Shown: in pieces, positions 21,891 to 34,200 of the stretch | Layout of the letters: every line of letters starts with the position of its first letter | Position numbering within the stretch: position 1 is the first letter of the stretch | NCBI GenBank assembly: GCA_028554795.2 | Contig: CM068839.1 | Location: 11,063,220 to 11,127,219, forward strand | Source: Sinohyriopsis cumingii | Taxonomy: Eukaryota; Mollusca; Bivalvia; Unionida; Unionidae | Length of the DNA: 64,000 nucleotides | Reading direction: 5' to 3' | Position numbers and translations under genes: made by a program | The notes under the pieces: generated by a model | Told to the model about the DNA's origin: nothing | The model's database searches: none | The model's input: only the letters and a program-made list of their open reading frames with translations

Positions 21891-22529
21891 TTATTTTTCT
21901 GAGATAGGACAATGTGAGAAATAGAATGTCTGTAATTGGCCATCCAGTAAAAAGTAACAGCAGAGCAAGTCATCAGAGGAGACATAGTTACAGATTTTAC
22001 CTAAATGATGATAGTATTTTTAAAATATATATGTATTTGCACAAAAAATGGGTCGGGCGTACACAAGATATCCTGCTTAGCCTTAAAAATATAATAGGCA
22101 TTAGGCATGCCCTTGTCCACTATGTATTATCAGTACTACATGCATGACCACTAGTCAGTACTGGGCTACAGGCTAAACAGCTTGTCTGACATGGTCCAAC
22201 AACACCATCTGTGGCACACATATGTCTCTGGATACAGGAATCAGTGTCAAAGCAAGCCTTGGATTTTTTTGGTTTCACATTTTGAAATTATTTTACATTT
22301 CAGATTATACATGTACATATATTTACATACTTTAAAGAGTTTTACTTATGATTTTGATGTATATCACTTGAAAATTGGGCACTAGCAAAAAAAATGTCTG
22401 TCTGAAATTTGTCACCAGCAAATGATGCAAAAACTTGAAATAACAACTAACATTCTCTTCATTTAACTCTAATTTTATTAGTGTGTAAGCATAAAATTTT
22501 AATCCCAAAAGAGACAAATCTCTCTCATA
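21891..22529. other. Unique non-coding stretch
   Basis: No gene seen. Short open frames have no recognisable domain or splice context. Confidence 0.45.
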
Positions 22530-24900
22530 CTTGACAACCCAGAGCCTGGAGCCAAGTCCAAGTATCCTAAAAGAGGTCAGAGAAATAGGAAGGATATTCT
22601 GTGTTGTGCTAAATAAGGAAATCCTCCAGATTGAGAGTGGTGAACCCAGCTTCTGTCTGCATCAATCTTCCAAGAGAAAATTAGGCCAGGCATTTTGTAG
22701 CATCCCTGTGTGTGTGGTGGGGAGAGACTTCAACACTTTGGCACAGAATGGGAGAGATGCTGCCCCAATGATCAATGGGTCTTGCAAATTGCCTTAGAGA
22801 ACCTCCAGATCGTGTTCATCTACCCTTTCCCACTGTCAACGACTTCCATCACTACCTATATTCTTGGAGACCCATTCAAAGCTAACATTTTGTAGCCAAA
22901 AAAAACAAACAGTCTCATTATTTAAAGATTCGTAGAAATTATTCACATCACAGTGACATTGACATATGTTACACTTGTGAAACATGTAATTAAAAGATCA
23001 TAAATATAATTATATTTGCAATATTCACCATTAATTTGTAATAGATAAAACAGTTTTGGAAAAAAAAACTTTTTTATGAATATTTTGTCAAGAGTAATGA
23101 AAACTTGTTGTTAATATCATTAAAGGAAATATTTGTTAGGATTATTCATTGGAATTGCAGAGTGCTCGTTTGACTACAACATTATTCTTGGACTATTATG
23201 AATTATTCAAAGGCATTCTGGACAGTGCCCTTGTAATATATACATTCAAGGACCTGAAATTCATTTCGAACATTCAGTTCTTTTGGACTTGAATAGAACC
23301 TTTCAGGATTAGTCTGGATTCACTTCATAATATTGTAAAATCCTCTTAAATTTCCATTTTATAACTTTGAATGTTAAATTATTTTTTAAGTTTTACAAAA
23401 CTTGTTGGTTATGCTTCATTCTATTACTTCGTTTATGAACATAGAGTTGTAATACAAAGAAGGAGGGAGAAGGAGGCCAGCCCTAGGGACTCGAACCCTC
23501 TCCTGCCATGCATTCCTTTCCCCAATTTCCCCTTGGTCCTAATCCTGGCCTAAATTCAGAGGCTTAGTCAAACATCATAAGCAATCAGATTGGGGTTCCT
23601 TTCTATTGTTACCAAAGGTTAATGACTTCAGATTTGGGAACAACCCTATCTATCAAGTTCCCCAGTTCTATCACCAGTCCAATCTAGTGAAATTAACTAA
23701 AGCGATACACACCCTTTTGCAGAAAGGAGCAGTTGAGATGGTTCTTAATGATCAGTCTCCCACATTCTAAATCTTCCTTGTCACCAAGAAAAGTGATAAA
23801 TTTTGTAGCATCAGTCTCTCCATATTAAACAGATTTTTTTGTGGAGGAACATCTCAAGATGGAGACCACTTCCTTAGTTCAGAACTAAGTGCAGTGAGTT
23901 GAGTATCAGATGGGACAGTCTCCATCGACCTTCAGGATGTCTATTCACACATCCTGTTTATTTTTCCACATAGAAAATAACTCTACTTTTGTTGGACCAA
24001 GAAGTGTTTAAATTTTGGATTCTGTCATTCAGAATCAATTCCGCTCTCCCAGTCTTCACCTGAATCATGGGAACCATAGTGTCCGATCTGTAATTATTGG
24101 AAAAAACCTATTCACCTGATTTTGATGACTGGCTGATCCAGTCCTTTCATCAGAATCTTTTCCTTTGTTGTTCCGTAAAACCAGAACTTAGACCAACTTC
24201 TACTGGATAGGATAGATCAAATTCTGGCCATTTTGGAAGAACTATGGAGTAAAAACATCATTGTGTGCTTATCTTTACCTATCTCTATTGGGAACCTTTA
24301 CTGCTGCAGCTGATCTGTTTCCATGTGTGTCTCTTTCCATGTCTGTGTTCTCAACAGTTTCTCTATGGCTGGAAATGACACAGAGAGTCTGTATCAGCTC
24401 TAATTCCTCTCAGAACAGATTTTCATCACTATTAGGGTTGCTGGTTGAAGTTGGACAGATTCCTGACTGGGGACCCCATGCATGCCCCTGGCGTTGTTTA
24501 CCAATTCATCAGATTCTACTTGGGATGCACATTTAGAACCTGATGGCATAATATACTGCAGAGTTTTTGGACTCAAGATGAAATCGTCCCTCCATCTCAA
24601 CAACCTTGAAATGAATGCCATATTTTTCTAGCTTTGATCAACAAAGTAAGGGGCCAATGCATTATGGTCTTCTCAGACAATACTCCCTGTGTACTTCCTT
24701 TGTAGCACATATCCGACTTCAGAGGCATTCATACCCCTTCTGTTTGCATGGAGGTCTTGAAATTCTCAACTGGGCCACCTCAGAGAACATCGCACTTTGA
24801 GTTTGCCACATCATGGGAAAGTAGAATGTTTTAGCAGACAGTCTGTCCATGTCAGGCAAAACTATCCACATGGAACATTTGGCATATATTTTCATTGACA
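22530..24900 (+). mobile_element. DIRS-like (tyrosine recombinase) retroelement, fossil
   Basis: Scattered short blocks match the polyprotein of DIRS-type elements: a pre-RT block near 22,690-22,880, a reverse transcriptase region near 23,600-24,080, and an RNase H region near 24,450-24,890. The middle (about 22,900-23,590) is not recognisable. The element is broken in many places and looks old. No terminal repeats were found. Its right side runs straight into a 38-bp minisatellite. Confidence 0.7.
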
Positions 24901-25322
24901 TTCTACACTACATTAGTACATGTATTTGCTAAACGTAAATAAATATCTACACTATATTAGTATTTGCTAACCGTAAATAAATATCTACACTACATTAGTA
25001 TTTGCTAACCGTAAATAAATATCTACACTACATTAGTATTTGCTAACCGTAAATAAATATCTGCACTACATTAGTATTTGCTAACCGTAAATAAATATCT
25101 ACACTACATTAGTATTTGCTAACCTAAATAAATATCTACACTACATTAGTATTTGCTAACCATAAATAAATATCTACACTACATTAGTATTTGCTAACCA
25201 TAAATAAATATCTACACTACATTAGTATTTGCTAACCGTAAATAAATATCTACACTACATTAGTATTTGCTAACCATAAATAAATATCTACACTACATTA
25301 GTATTTGCTAACCATAAATAAA
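24899..25322. repeat. Minisatellite, 38-bp unit, about 11 copies
   Basis: Units read CTACACTACATTAGTATTTG then CTAACCGTAAATAAATAT. They are nearly identical (CCGTAA / CCATAA variants). The array begins at the edge of the DIRS-like fossil. Confidence 0.95.
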
Positions 25323-25950
25323 TAAGCTGGTGCAGTACTGTGTATTAGGAATCTAGCTAAAATACACTTCCAATGAGTTTCATTTTTATGGGTTTTTTTG
25401 TTTTTAAAGTGTAAAATTGAAATTTGGATTAAAAATTTGTTTTGGTTTTAAGAGGATTAGTGTTTTAGGGAAAATATTATGATATTAAAGAATTAAAAAT
25501 TCAGAACTCCCCAAAACTATATTTCTTATGGGGATTCTGGTATAACAAGGGTTCAGTTTTAAAGGGTTGCACAGTATATGCCTGTTTATATACATGTTGA
25601 GAAAGACACTCTAGATCTATGGCCTTCAAATAGAAGCAACATATATTTTAATCTTTAAAGGAAAAACTAATAATACAGCAAGGTTATTGTATCATATATA
25701 TGTGCTGTAAATCTTCTGTTTTAGCTTCATTACCTTTTCATGAATGCAGCTAATTTAGCGTGTGAGCAAAATAAAAAATTTCACAAGTTATGTGACGGTC
25801 AGTTTTGTATAGTACAGTGTTTAGCACTGTCCATGAACAATGTAAGGAATTTAGATTTGTCACAGTAATTTTAAAATTATTGAAATTATAATATGCCTTT
25901 CTTTAATCATTGATTAATTACACTGTTGTATGACTGGTTACAATCCGTTT
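25323..25950. other. Unique non-coding stretch
   Basis: AT-rich, with no recognisable element. Confidence 0.45.
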
Positions 25951-25954
25951 GGAT

Positions 25955-26060
25955 TTAAGAGGTCACATTGGTTGCTTGCTAAGCATTCTGGATTCAGAAC
26001 CACAAGGGTACAGGTTTGAACCCTTCCATTGGACCAACCCGTATTAGCTATATATAGTAC
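25955..26060 (+). other. tRNA-like segment, possible SINE head
   Basis: GGTTTGAACCC at about 26,012 is a fair B box. Upstream, CATTGGTTGCTTGCTAAGCA could be a decayed A-box region. No acceptor stem closes, so a functional tRNA is unlikely. It may be the head of a third SINE family. Confidence 0.35.
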
Positions 26061-26688
26061 AGTGGAGTGTCCTAAGACAAGGTTTTTTTTATACCCCATT
26101 TGCACTACATAATCTACTTGTGTTTGTCTGTTATACCATAATGAAAATCAACAAGAAGAAAACAACATTTCTTTTGATTTTTGTCTCTTTATAAATATTT
26201 CCAGATAGAATCAGCAACCAAACTTACTTGATAATACAGGGATGATTGACGTATTAATACTTGACATACAGTTTATCTTAATCAAGCAAAAGCTTGGTGT
26301 TGCCATTAATTGCATTTAATTATTTTATATTAGGGTCCAAACTGAACCCCCATTCTCCAGCCCATATGGAGCGAAGTTGACAAAAGTATGGAGAAGCAAG
26401 TGCAATAAGTTCAAATTAGTAACTTTAAACTACTGTTTTTACTTACTTTTTATATATAATTAATAAGATACAATTGAAAAATTATTAAAAGTTTATTAAA
26501 ATATTAAAACATTTCTTATGTTGCTTTACGACAAATGTTATATAATGTCAAACAACCTCAAAAATAGGTTACAGCAAAAAAATCTACAAATTTCCAAAGT
26601 ACAAGTGCACTTTTAAATGTCTGATATGATGAAATATTGAATAAAATGATTCATTTTGTCATTAATGGATCAGGATTTTTACTCTAAG
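26061..26688. other. Unique non-coding stretch
   Basis: Nothing recognisable in about 630 bp. Confidence 0.45.
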
Positions 26689-27020
26689 TCCTAATTGCCT
26701 TCACAATGGGCTACAAAAATTCAATTTTTCATTGTTTTCCCAAGCCCTAATTGCCTTCAAAATGGGCTACAAAAATTCAATTTTTCATTGTTTTCCCAAG
26801 CCCTAATTGCCTTCACAATGGGCTACAAAAATTCAATTTTTCATTGTTTTCCCAAGCTCTAATTGCCTTCACAATGGGCTACAAAAAATCAATTTTTCGT
26901 TGTTTTCCCAAGTCCTAATTGCCTTCACAATGGGCTACAAAAATTCAATTTTTCATTGTTTTCCCAAGCCCTAATTGCCTTCACAATGGGCTACAAAATT
27001 CAATTTTTCATTGTTTTCCC
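26689..27020. repeat. Minisatellite, 56-bp unit, 6 copies
   Basis: Units read CCCTAATTGCCTTCACAATG then GGCTACAAAAATTCAATTTT and TCATTGTTTTCCCAAG. They are nearly identical. Confidence 0.95.
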
Positions 27021-27940
27021 AAGGATCATGTATAAATTTCAGTGGGATTTTCATAGCTTATAAAATTTCATATTTATATAGGATTGTCAAATTAGCACCA
27101 AATTGGACTACAGATCATAAGACCTTTCTCTTTTTAGAAGCTAATATTGAAACAGAGATCAACGTTTTACTTAATTAGGGGGGTATAATTTGGTAACATT
27201 GTGAAGTCAATGATAAGTAAACTTTAGATTAAATGACAACTCTAAATTGATTATTTCACCTGAATCACCCTCTAGCATGGACCCAGTAGTAAGTATTTAG
27301 ATCCTCCAACAGCTGACAGATCCCCATTTTCATAGTGAGAGATATTTCTTCCATAATTCTAAGTGCTCTTTTCTTACATTTTGGATAGTGATTATGGTCA
27401 GTACACACATTTTATGCTTTGATTCAACACATGGCCTAACCTTTGTCTGCATTGTTATGCTTGGAGTCCCATGGACCTGTGTGAGAGACATTTAATGACT
27501 TTTTGACTATTTCTAATGACACAAATGTTTTCTTTTAATGACATTCTATTTCATGCTTATTTTTGTGATAAATGGAATATTGTTTAGTATTCTAGCTTGT
27601 TGATTTGTGTCTGCTTGGTAAATATGCTGTGAAGATTCCTATCCTTAAAACAGGACTACAATACAATGTGAGTTTGCTATTTAAAACAAAAATTTCTCTA
27701 AAATACATGAACAATAGTATGTAACTAATTTTGGATTATGATGTTAATTGTTTAATCTGCTATGAATTAATGTCTGAAAATATCTTGCCCAAACAATATG
27801 TGGTCAGGGTTGGGGGGTTAGAAACCATAAACCTGCCTATGTGTTAAACATTCCCCAAAATATTTGTTTGACGATGGAAAATTTTCTGTTTTAGGGATGG
27901 GTTCCCAGTATTTTATTAATAGAATGATTCCAACAAGTCT
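27021..27940. other. Unique non-coding stretch
   Basis: No gene or element recognised. Confidence 0.45.
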
Positions 27941-27944
27941 TGTA

Positions 27945-28145
27945 CTGTATGTATTTGCATATAAGTTGGTCAAGCTGCAAACAACATCGACTTTGATCTG
28001 CTATCTCATAATGCACTGATACATCAAATTTTATGTTACCTCAGTCCTAGCAAACTGTATCTACCAAGATATGCTTTTACATTATGTTATGGTTGATCTG
28101 GGTCCATACAGTTTGCAGTTTGATGTAACTTGTATTGGAGTACGT
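27945..28145 (+). mobile_element. Nested-palindrome MITE, near-complete copy
   Basis: The left arm is TACTGTATGTATTTGCATAT, then AAGTTGGTCAAGCTGCAAAC, then TGATCTGCTATCTCATAATG. The right arm is TACATTATGTTATGGTTGAT, CTGGGTCCATACAGTTTGCA, ending near GGAGTACGTATAGTA. The outer arms are inverted copies of each other. Confidence 0.78.
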
Positions 28146-28740
28146 ATAGTATCAGTAATAAGCTTGTAAATAATGGTATTCAGTCATTTGTGCCCGAGCA
28201 TATTTACACGTTTTTAGGGTTTGCTATTAGCTTCAGGTTGTTTCCATTTTATAATGTACAGACAACCCACATGGTCTATTATGCCTTATTATCGTGGTAT
28301 TTCTTGCCGACAATTACCAAAAGGAAAATGATCTAAGTTTATTATAGGGCCTTCTTTTACAATGAATAATAAGATAGACACTTGCAATATATTTTACGAG
28401 TGTACATCGTAATTAACTGAACATCAAATCAAGGATCTTCCTGTCACTAATTATACTTATGAAGAATGGGATAATTGATTGTGCAGGATGTGGTCTAACA
28501 GATTCATCATTAAAAGGGGCGACTCGTAGGTTGCATGGTAAATAAGTGACCAGTACAATCAATACATGTCCAGAATCTATAACTTTCTCATCCAATGAGG
28601 CTGTACATCAGTTACATTCTGTCCATTTTCACTATGGAAGTCCATCAGTTAAACATAGGGTCTGTCTTTTGTCATACCATGAAAGTCCATCAGTTAAACT
28701 TAGTGACCATCTTTTGTCATTGGTTTATGCCAAGGATGTT
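28146..28740. other. Unique stretch with a short direct repeat
   Basis: GAAAGTCCATCAGTTAAAC-type words occur twice (28,636 and 28,681 regions) just before the 67-bp array. Otherwise nothing recognisable. Confidence 0.45.
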
Positions 28741-30543
28741 TGTCCATGGAGGGTCTGTATTTGACAATGATCATGATAAAATGTACCAAGCACAGACAGG
28801 CTTAGTTTGTCCATGGAGGGTCTGTATTTGATAATGATCATGATAAAATGTACCAAGCACAGACAGGCTTAGTTTGTCCATGGAGAGTCTGTATTTGACA
28901 ATGATCATGATAAAATGTACCAAACACAGACAGGCTTAGTTTGTCCATGGAGGGTCTGTATTTGATAATGATCATGATAAAATGTACCAAGCACAGACAG
29001 GCCTAGTTTATCCATGGAGGGTCTGTATTTGATAATGATCATAATAAAATGTACCAAGCACAGACAGGCTTAGTTTGTCCATGGAGGGTCTGTATTTGAC
29101 AATGATCATGATAAAATGTACCAAGCACAGACAGGCTTAGTTTGTCCATGAAGGGTCTGTATTTGACAAATATCATGATAAAATGTACCAAACACAGACA
29201 GGCTTAGTTTGTCCATGGAGGGTCTGTATTTGACAGTGATCATGATAAAATGTACCAAGGACAGACAGGCTTAGTTTGTCCATGAAGGGTCTGTATTTGA
29301 CAAATATCATGATAAAATGTACCAAGCACAGACAGGCTTAGTTTGTCCATGGATGGTCTGTATTTGACAATGATCATGATAAAATGTACCAAACACAGAC
29401 AGGCTTAGTTTGTCCATGGATGGTCTGTATTTGACAATGATCATGATAAAATGTACCAAGCACAGACAGGCTTAGTTTGTCCATGGAGGGTCTGTATTTG
29501 ACAATGATCATGATAAAATGTACCAAGCACAGACAGGCTTAGTTTGTCCATGGAGGGTTTGTATTTGATAATGATCATGATAAAATGTACCAAGCACAGA
29601 CAGGCTTAGTTTGTCCATGGAAGGTCTGTATTTGACAGTGATCATGATAAAATGTACCGAGCACAGACAGGCTTAGTTTGTCCATGGAGGGTCTGTATTT
29701 GACAATGATCATGGTAAAATGTACCAAGCACAGACAGGCTTAGTTTGTCCATGGAGGGTCTGTATTTGACAATGATCATGATAAAATGTACCAAGCACAG
29801 ACAGGCTTAGTTTGTCCATGGAGGGTCTGTAATTGACAATGATCATGATAAAATGTACCAAGCACAGACAGGCTTAGTTTGTCCATGGAAGGTCTGTATT
29901 TGATATAGATCATGATAAAATGTACCAAACACAGACAGGCTTAGTTTGTCCATGGAGGATCTGTATTTGATAATGATCATGATAAAATGTACCAAGCACA
30001 GACAGGCTTAGTGTGTCCATGGAGGGTCTGTAATTGACAATGATCATGATAAAATGTACCAAGCACAGACAGGCTTAGTTTGTCCATGGAGGGTCTGTAT
30101 TTGATAATGATCATGATAAAATGTACCAAACACAGACAGGCTTAGTTTGTCCATGGAGGGTCTGTATTTGATAATGATCATGATAAAATGTACCAAACAC
30201 AGACAGGCTTAGTTTGTCCATGGAGGGTCTGTATTGGATAATGATCATGATAAAATGTACCAAACACAGACAGGCTTAGTTTGTCCATGGAGGGTCTGTA
30301 TTTGATAATGATCATGATAAAATGTACCAAACACAGACAGGCTTAGTTTGTCAAGTTTATATTTGATAATGATCATGATAAAATGTACCAAGCACAGACA
30401 GGCTTAGTTTGTCAAGTTTATATTTGATAATGATCATGATAAAATGTACCAAGCACAGACAGGCTTAGTTTGTCAAGTTTATATTTGATAATGATCATGA
30501 TAAAATGTACCAAGCACAGATAGGCTTAGTTTGTCAAGTTTAT
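28741..30543. repeat. Minisatellite, 67-bp unit, about 27 copies
   Basis: Units read TGTCCATGGAGGGTCTGTAT then TTGACAATGATCATGATAAA then ATGTACCAAGCACAGACAGG. The last four units share a shortened variant in which GTCAAGTTTATATTT replaces the CATGGAGGGTCTG part. This localised variant marks a recent end-of-array duplication. Confidence 0.96.
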
Positions 30544-30729
30544 TGGTGAAAAACCATGAGTTTCAAATAAGGAAAGTTGTAGACAAACATAAAATATGGT
30601 CATACATGTATTGATATATACCAGTCCTTCCATGAGATGTAACTAATCAATTTTTATTTTTAAAAATGGATTTCTGATCATGTCCATCAGAGTAATGTCT
30701 TATATGTGAAATATGCCATAAAAACTAGT

Positions 30730-31080
30730 TCTTTTCCACACTAGTGGAAATCTGCTAAAGTCATACCTATCTCAAAGACAGGTGCAAGGGATGATAAATT
30801 ATTGATCAAATTCTGTTCTTCCCATGCTACCAAAACTATTGAAATCACACTTTTACACCTGTAACCATTTTTTTCCTTTTTTTTTTGACTGATGATTTGT
30901 TATCCAAAATTTCCACTCCTGTCAAATGATAACAAACTATTGATTCGTGGTATCAGAAATTAAATACAAGAATCTTACCGGTGTATAACAGTAGGATTTT
31001 AGAAGAGGTTTGACCTCATCAGTCACAATATTCTTGGACAGAAATTAAGTTTTGATGGATGGTCAAATTTAACAGTATGG
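30730..31080 (+). pseudogene. LINE reverse transcriptase fragment between two large arrays
   Basis: Short frame blocks on the plus strand resemble LINE RT: SAKVIPISKTGARDD (motif 1), VLPMLPKLLKSHF (motif 2 tail), then LTDDLLSKFPLL and a SGFRRGLTS-like block. At least two frame changes separate them. The 5' and 3' parts are absent. It is an old LINE scrap sitting between the 67-bp and 47-bp arrays. Confidence 0.6.
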
Positions 31081-31261
31081 TTCTTTTACCTAACAGGACC
31101 CAGTATGCTGAGCTTTTAACTTGCAGAAAGGGGTCGCATACAAGCTTTATATTCTGCTGTGAGTTCAGTAATAATATGTACTGTCATTCTTTTAGTTACT
31201 AAGAATAGTATTTCTTTTATTATTTTATTTTTGCTGTTCTCCATCTCCAGTACTCAGGATT

Positions 31262-34200
31262 AAGTATTGTTGATGTCATTGTGATATTTGCCTTCAGAAC
31301 TCATAAATAAGTATTGTTGATGTCATTGTGATTTTTGCCTTCAGAACTCATAAATAAGTATTGTTGATGTCATTGTGATTTTTGCCTTCAGAACTCATAA
31401 ATAAGTATTGTTGATGTCATTGTGATTTTTGCCTTCAGAACTCATAAATAAGTATTGTTGATGTCATTGTGAGTTTTGCCTTCAGAACTCATAAATAAGT
31501 ATTGTTGATGTCATTGTGAGTTTTGCCTTCAGAACTCATAAATAAGTTTTGTTGTTGTTTTATGAGTTTTACCTTCAGAACTCATAAATAAGTTTTGTTG
31601 TTGTTTTATGAGTTTTACCTTCAGAACTCATAAATAAGTATTGTTGTTGTTATTGTGAGTTTTGCCTTCAGAACTCATAAATAAGTATTGTTGATGTCAT
31701 TGTGAGTTTTTCCTTCAGAACTCATAAATAAGTATTGTTGATGTCATTGTGATTTTTGCCTTCAGAACTCATAAATAAGTATTGTTGATGTCATTGTGAT
31801 TTTTGCCTTCAGAACTCATAAATAAGTTTTGTTGTTGTTTTATGAGTTTTGCCTTCAGAACTCATAAATAAGTATTGTTGTTGTTATTGTGAGTTTTGCC
31901 TTCAGAACTCATAAATAAGTATTGTTGATGTCATTGTGAGTTTTGCCTTCAGAACTCATAAATAAGTTTTGTTGTTGTTTTATGAGTTTTACTTTCAGAA
32001 CTCATAAATAAGTATTGTTGTTGTTATTGTGAGTTTTGCCTTCAGAACTCATAAATAAGTATTGTTGATGTCATTGTGAGTTTTTCCTTCAGAACTCATA
32101 AATAAGTATTGTTGATGTCATTGTGATTTTTGCCTTCAGAACTCATAAATAAGTATTGTTGATGTCATTGTGAGTTTTGCCTTCAGAACTCATAAATAAG
32201 TATTGTTGATGTCATTGTGAGTTTTGCCTTCAGAACTCATAAATAAGTATTGTTGATGTCATTGTGAGTTTTGCCTTCAGAACTCATAAATAAGTTTTGT
32301 TGTTGTTTTATGAGTTTTACCTTCAGAACTCATAAATAAGTTTTGTTGTTGTTTTATGAGTTTTACCTTCAGAACTCATAAATAAGTATTGTTGTTGTTA
32401 TTGTGAGTTTTGCCTTCAGAACTCATAAATAAGTATTGTTGATGTCATTGTGAGTTTTTCCTTCAGAACTCATAAATAAGTATTGTTGATGTCATTGTGA
32501 TTTTTGCCTTCAGAACTCATAAATAAGTATTGTTGATGTCATTGTGAGTTTTGCCTTCAGAACTCATAAATAAGTATTGTTGATGTCATTGTGAGTTTTG
32601 CCTTCAGAACTCATAAATAAGTTTTGTTGATGTCATTGTGAGTTTTGCCTTCAGAACTCATAAATAAGTTTTGTTGATGTCATTGTGAGTTTTGCCTTCA
32701 GAACTCATAAATAAGTTTTGTTGATGTCATTGTGAGTTTTGCCTTCAGAACTCATAAATAAGTTTTGTTGATGTCATTGTGAGTTTTGCCTTCAGAACTC
32801 ATAAATAAGTTTTGTTGATGTCATTGTGAGTTTTGCCTTCAGAACTCATAAATAAGTTTTGTTGATGTCATTGTGATTTTTGCCTTCAGAACTCATAAAT
32901 AAGTATTGTTGATGTCATTGTGAGTTTTGCCTTCAGAACTCATAAATAAGTATTGTTGATGTCATTGTGAGTTTTGCCTTCAGAACTCATAAATAAGTAT
33001 TGTTGATGTCATTGTGAGTTTTGCCTTCAGAACTCATAAATAAGTATTGTTGATGTCATTGTGATTTTTGCCTTCAGAACTCATAAATAAGTATTGTTGA
33101 TGTCATTGTGAGTTTTGCCTTCAGAACTCATAAATAAGTATTGTTGATGTCATTGTGAGTTTTGCCTTCAGAACTCATAAATAAGTATTGTTGATGTCAT
33201 TGTGAGTTTTGCCTTCAGAACTCATAAATAAGTTTTGTTGTTGTTTTATGAGTTTTACCTTCAGAACTCATAAATAAGTATTGTTGTTGTTATTGTGAGT
33301 TTTGCCTTGAGAACTCATAAATAAGTATTGTTGATGTCATTGTGAGTTTTTCCTTCAGAACTCATAAATAAGTATTGTTGATGTCATTGTGAGTTTTGCC
33401 TTCAGAACTCATAAATAAGTATTGTTGATGTCATTGTGATTTTTGCCTTCAGAACTCATAAATAAGTATTGTTGATGTCATTGTGAGTTTTTCCTTCAGA
33501 ACTCATAAATAAGTATTGTTGATGTCATTGTGAGTTTTGCCTTCAGAACTCATAAATAAGTATTGTTGATGTCATTGTGAGTTTTTCCATCAGAACTCAT
33601 AAATAAGTATTGTTGATGTCATTGTGAGTTTTGCCTTCAGAACTCATAAATAAGTATTGTTGATGTCATTGTGAGTTTTGCCTTCAGAACTCATAAATAA
33701 GTATTGTTGATGTCATTGTGAGTTTTGCCTTCAGAACTCATAAATAAGTATTGTTGATGTCATTGTGAGTTTTGCCTTCAGAACTCATAAATAAGTATTG
33801 TTGATGTCATTGTGAGTTTTGCCTTCAGAACTCATAAATAAGTATTGTTGATGTCATTGTGAGTTTTGCCTTCAGAACTCATAAATAAGTTTTGTTGTTG
33901 TTTTATGAGTTTTACCTTCAGAACTCATAAATAAGTATTGTTGTTGTTATTGTGAGTTTTGCCTTCAGAACTCATAAATAAGTATTGTTGATGTCATTGT
34001 GAGTTTTGCCTTCAGAACTCATAAATAAGTTTTGTTGTTGTTTTATGAGTTTTACCTTCAGAACTCATAAATAAGTTTTGTTGTTGTTTTATGAGTTTTA
34101 CCTTCAGAACTCATAAATAAGTATTGTTGTTGTTATTGTGAGTTTTGCCTTCAGAACTCATAAATAAGTATTGTTGATGTCATTGTGAGTTTTGCCTTCA

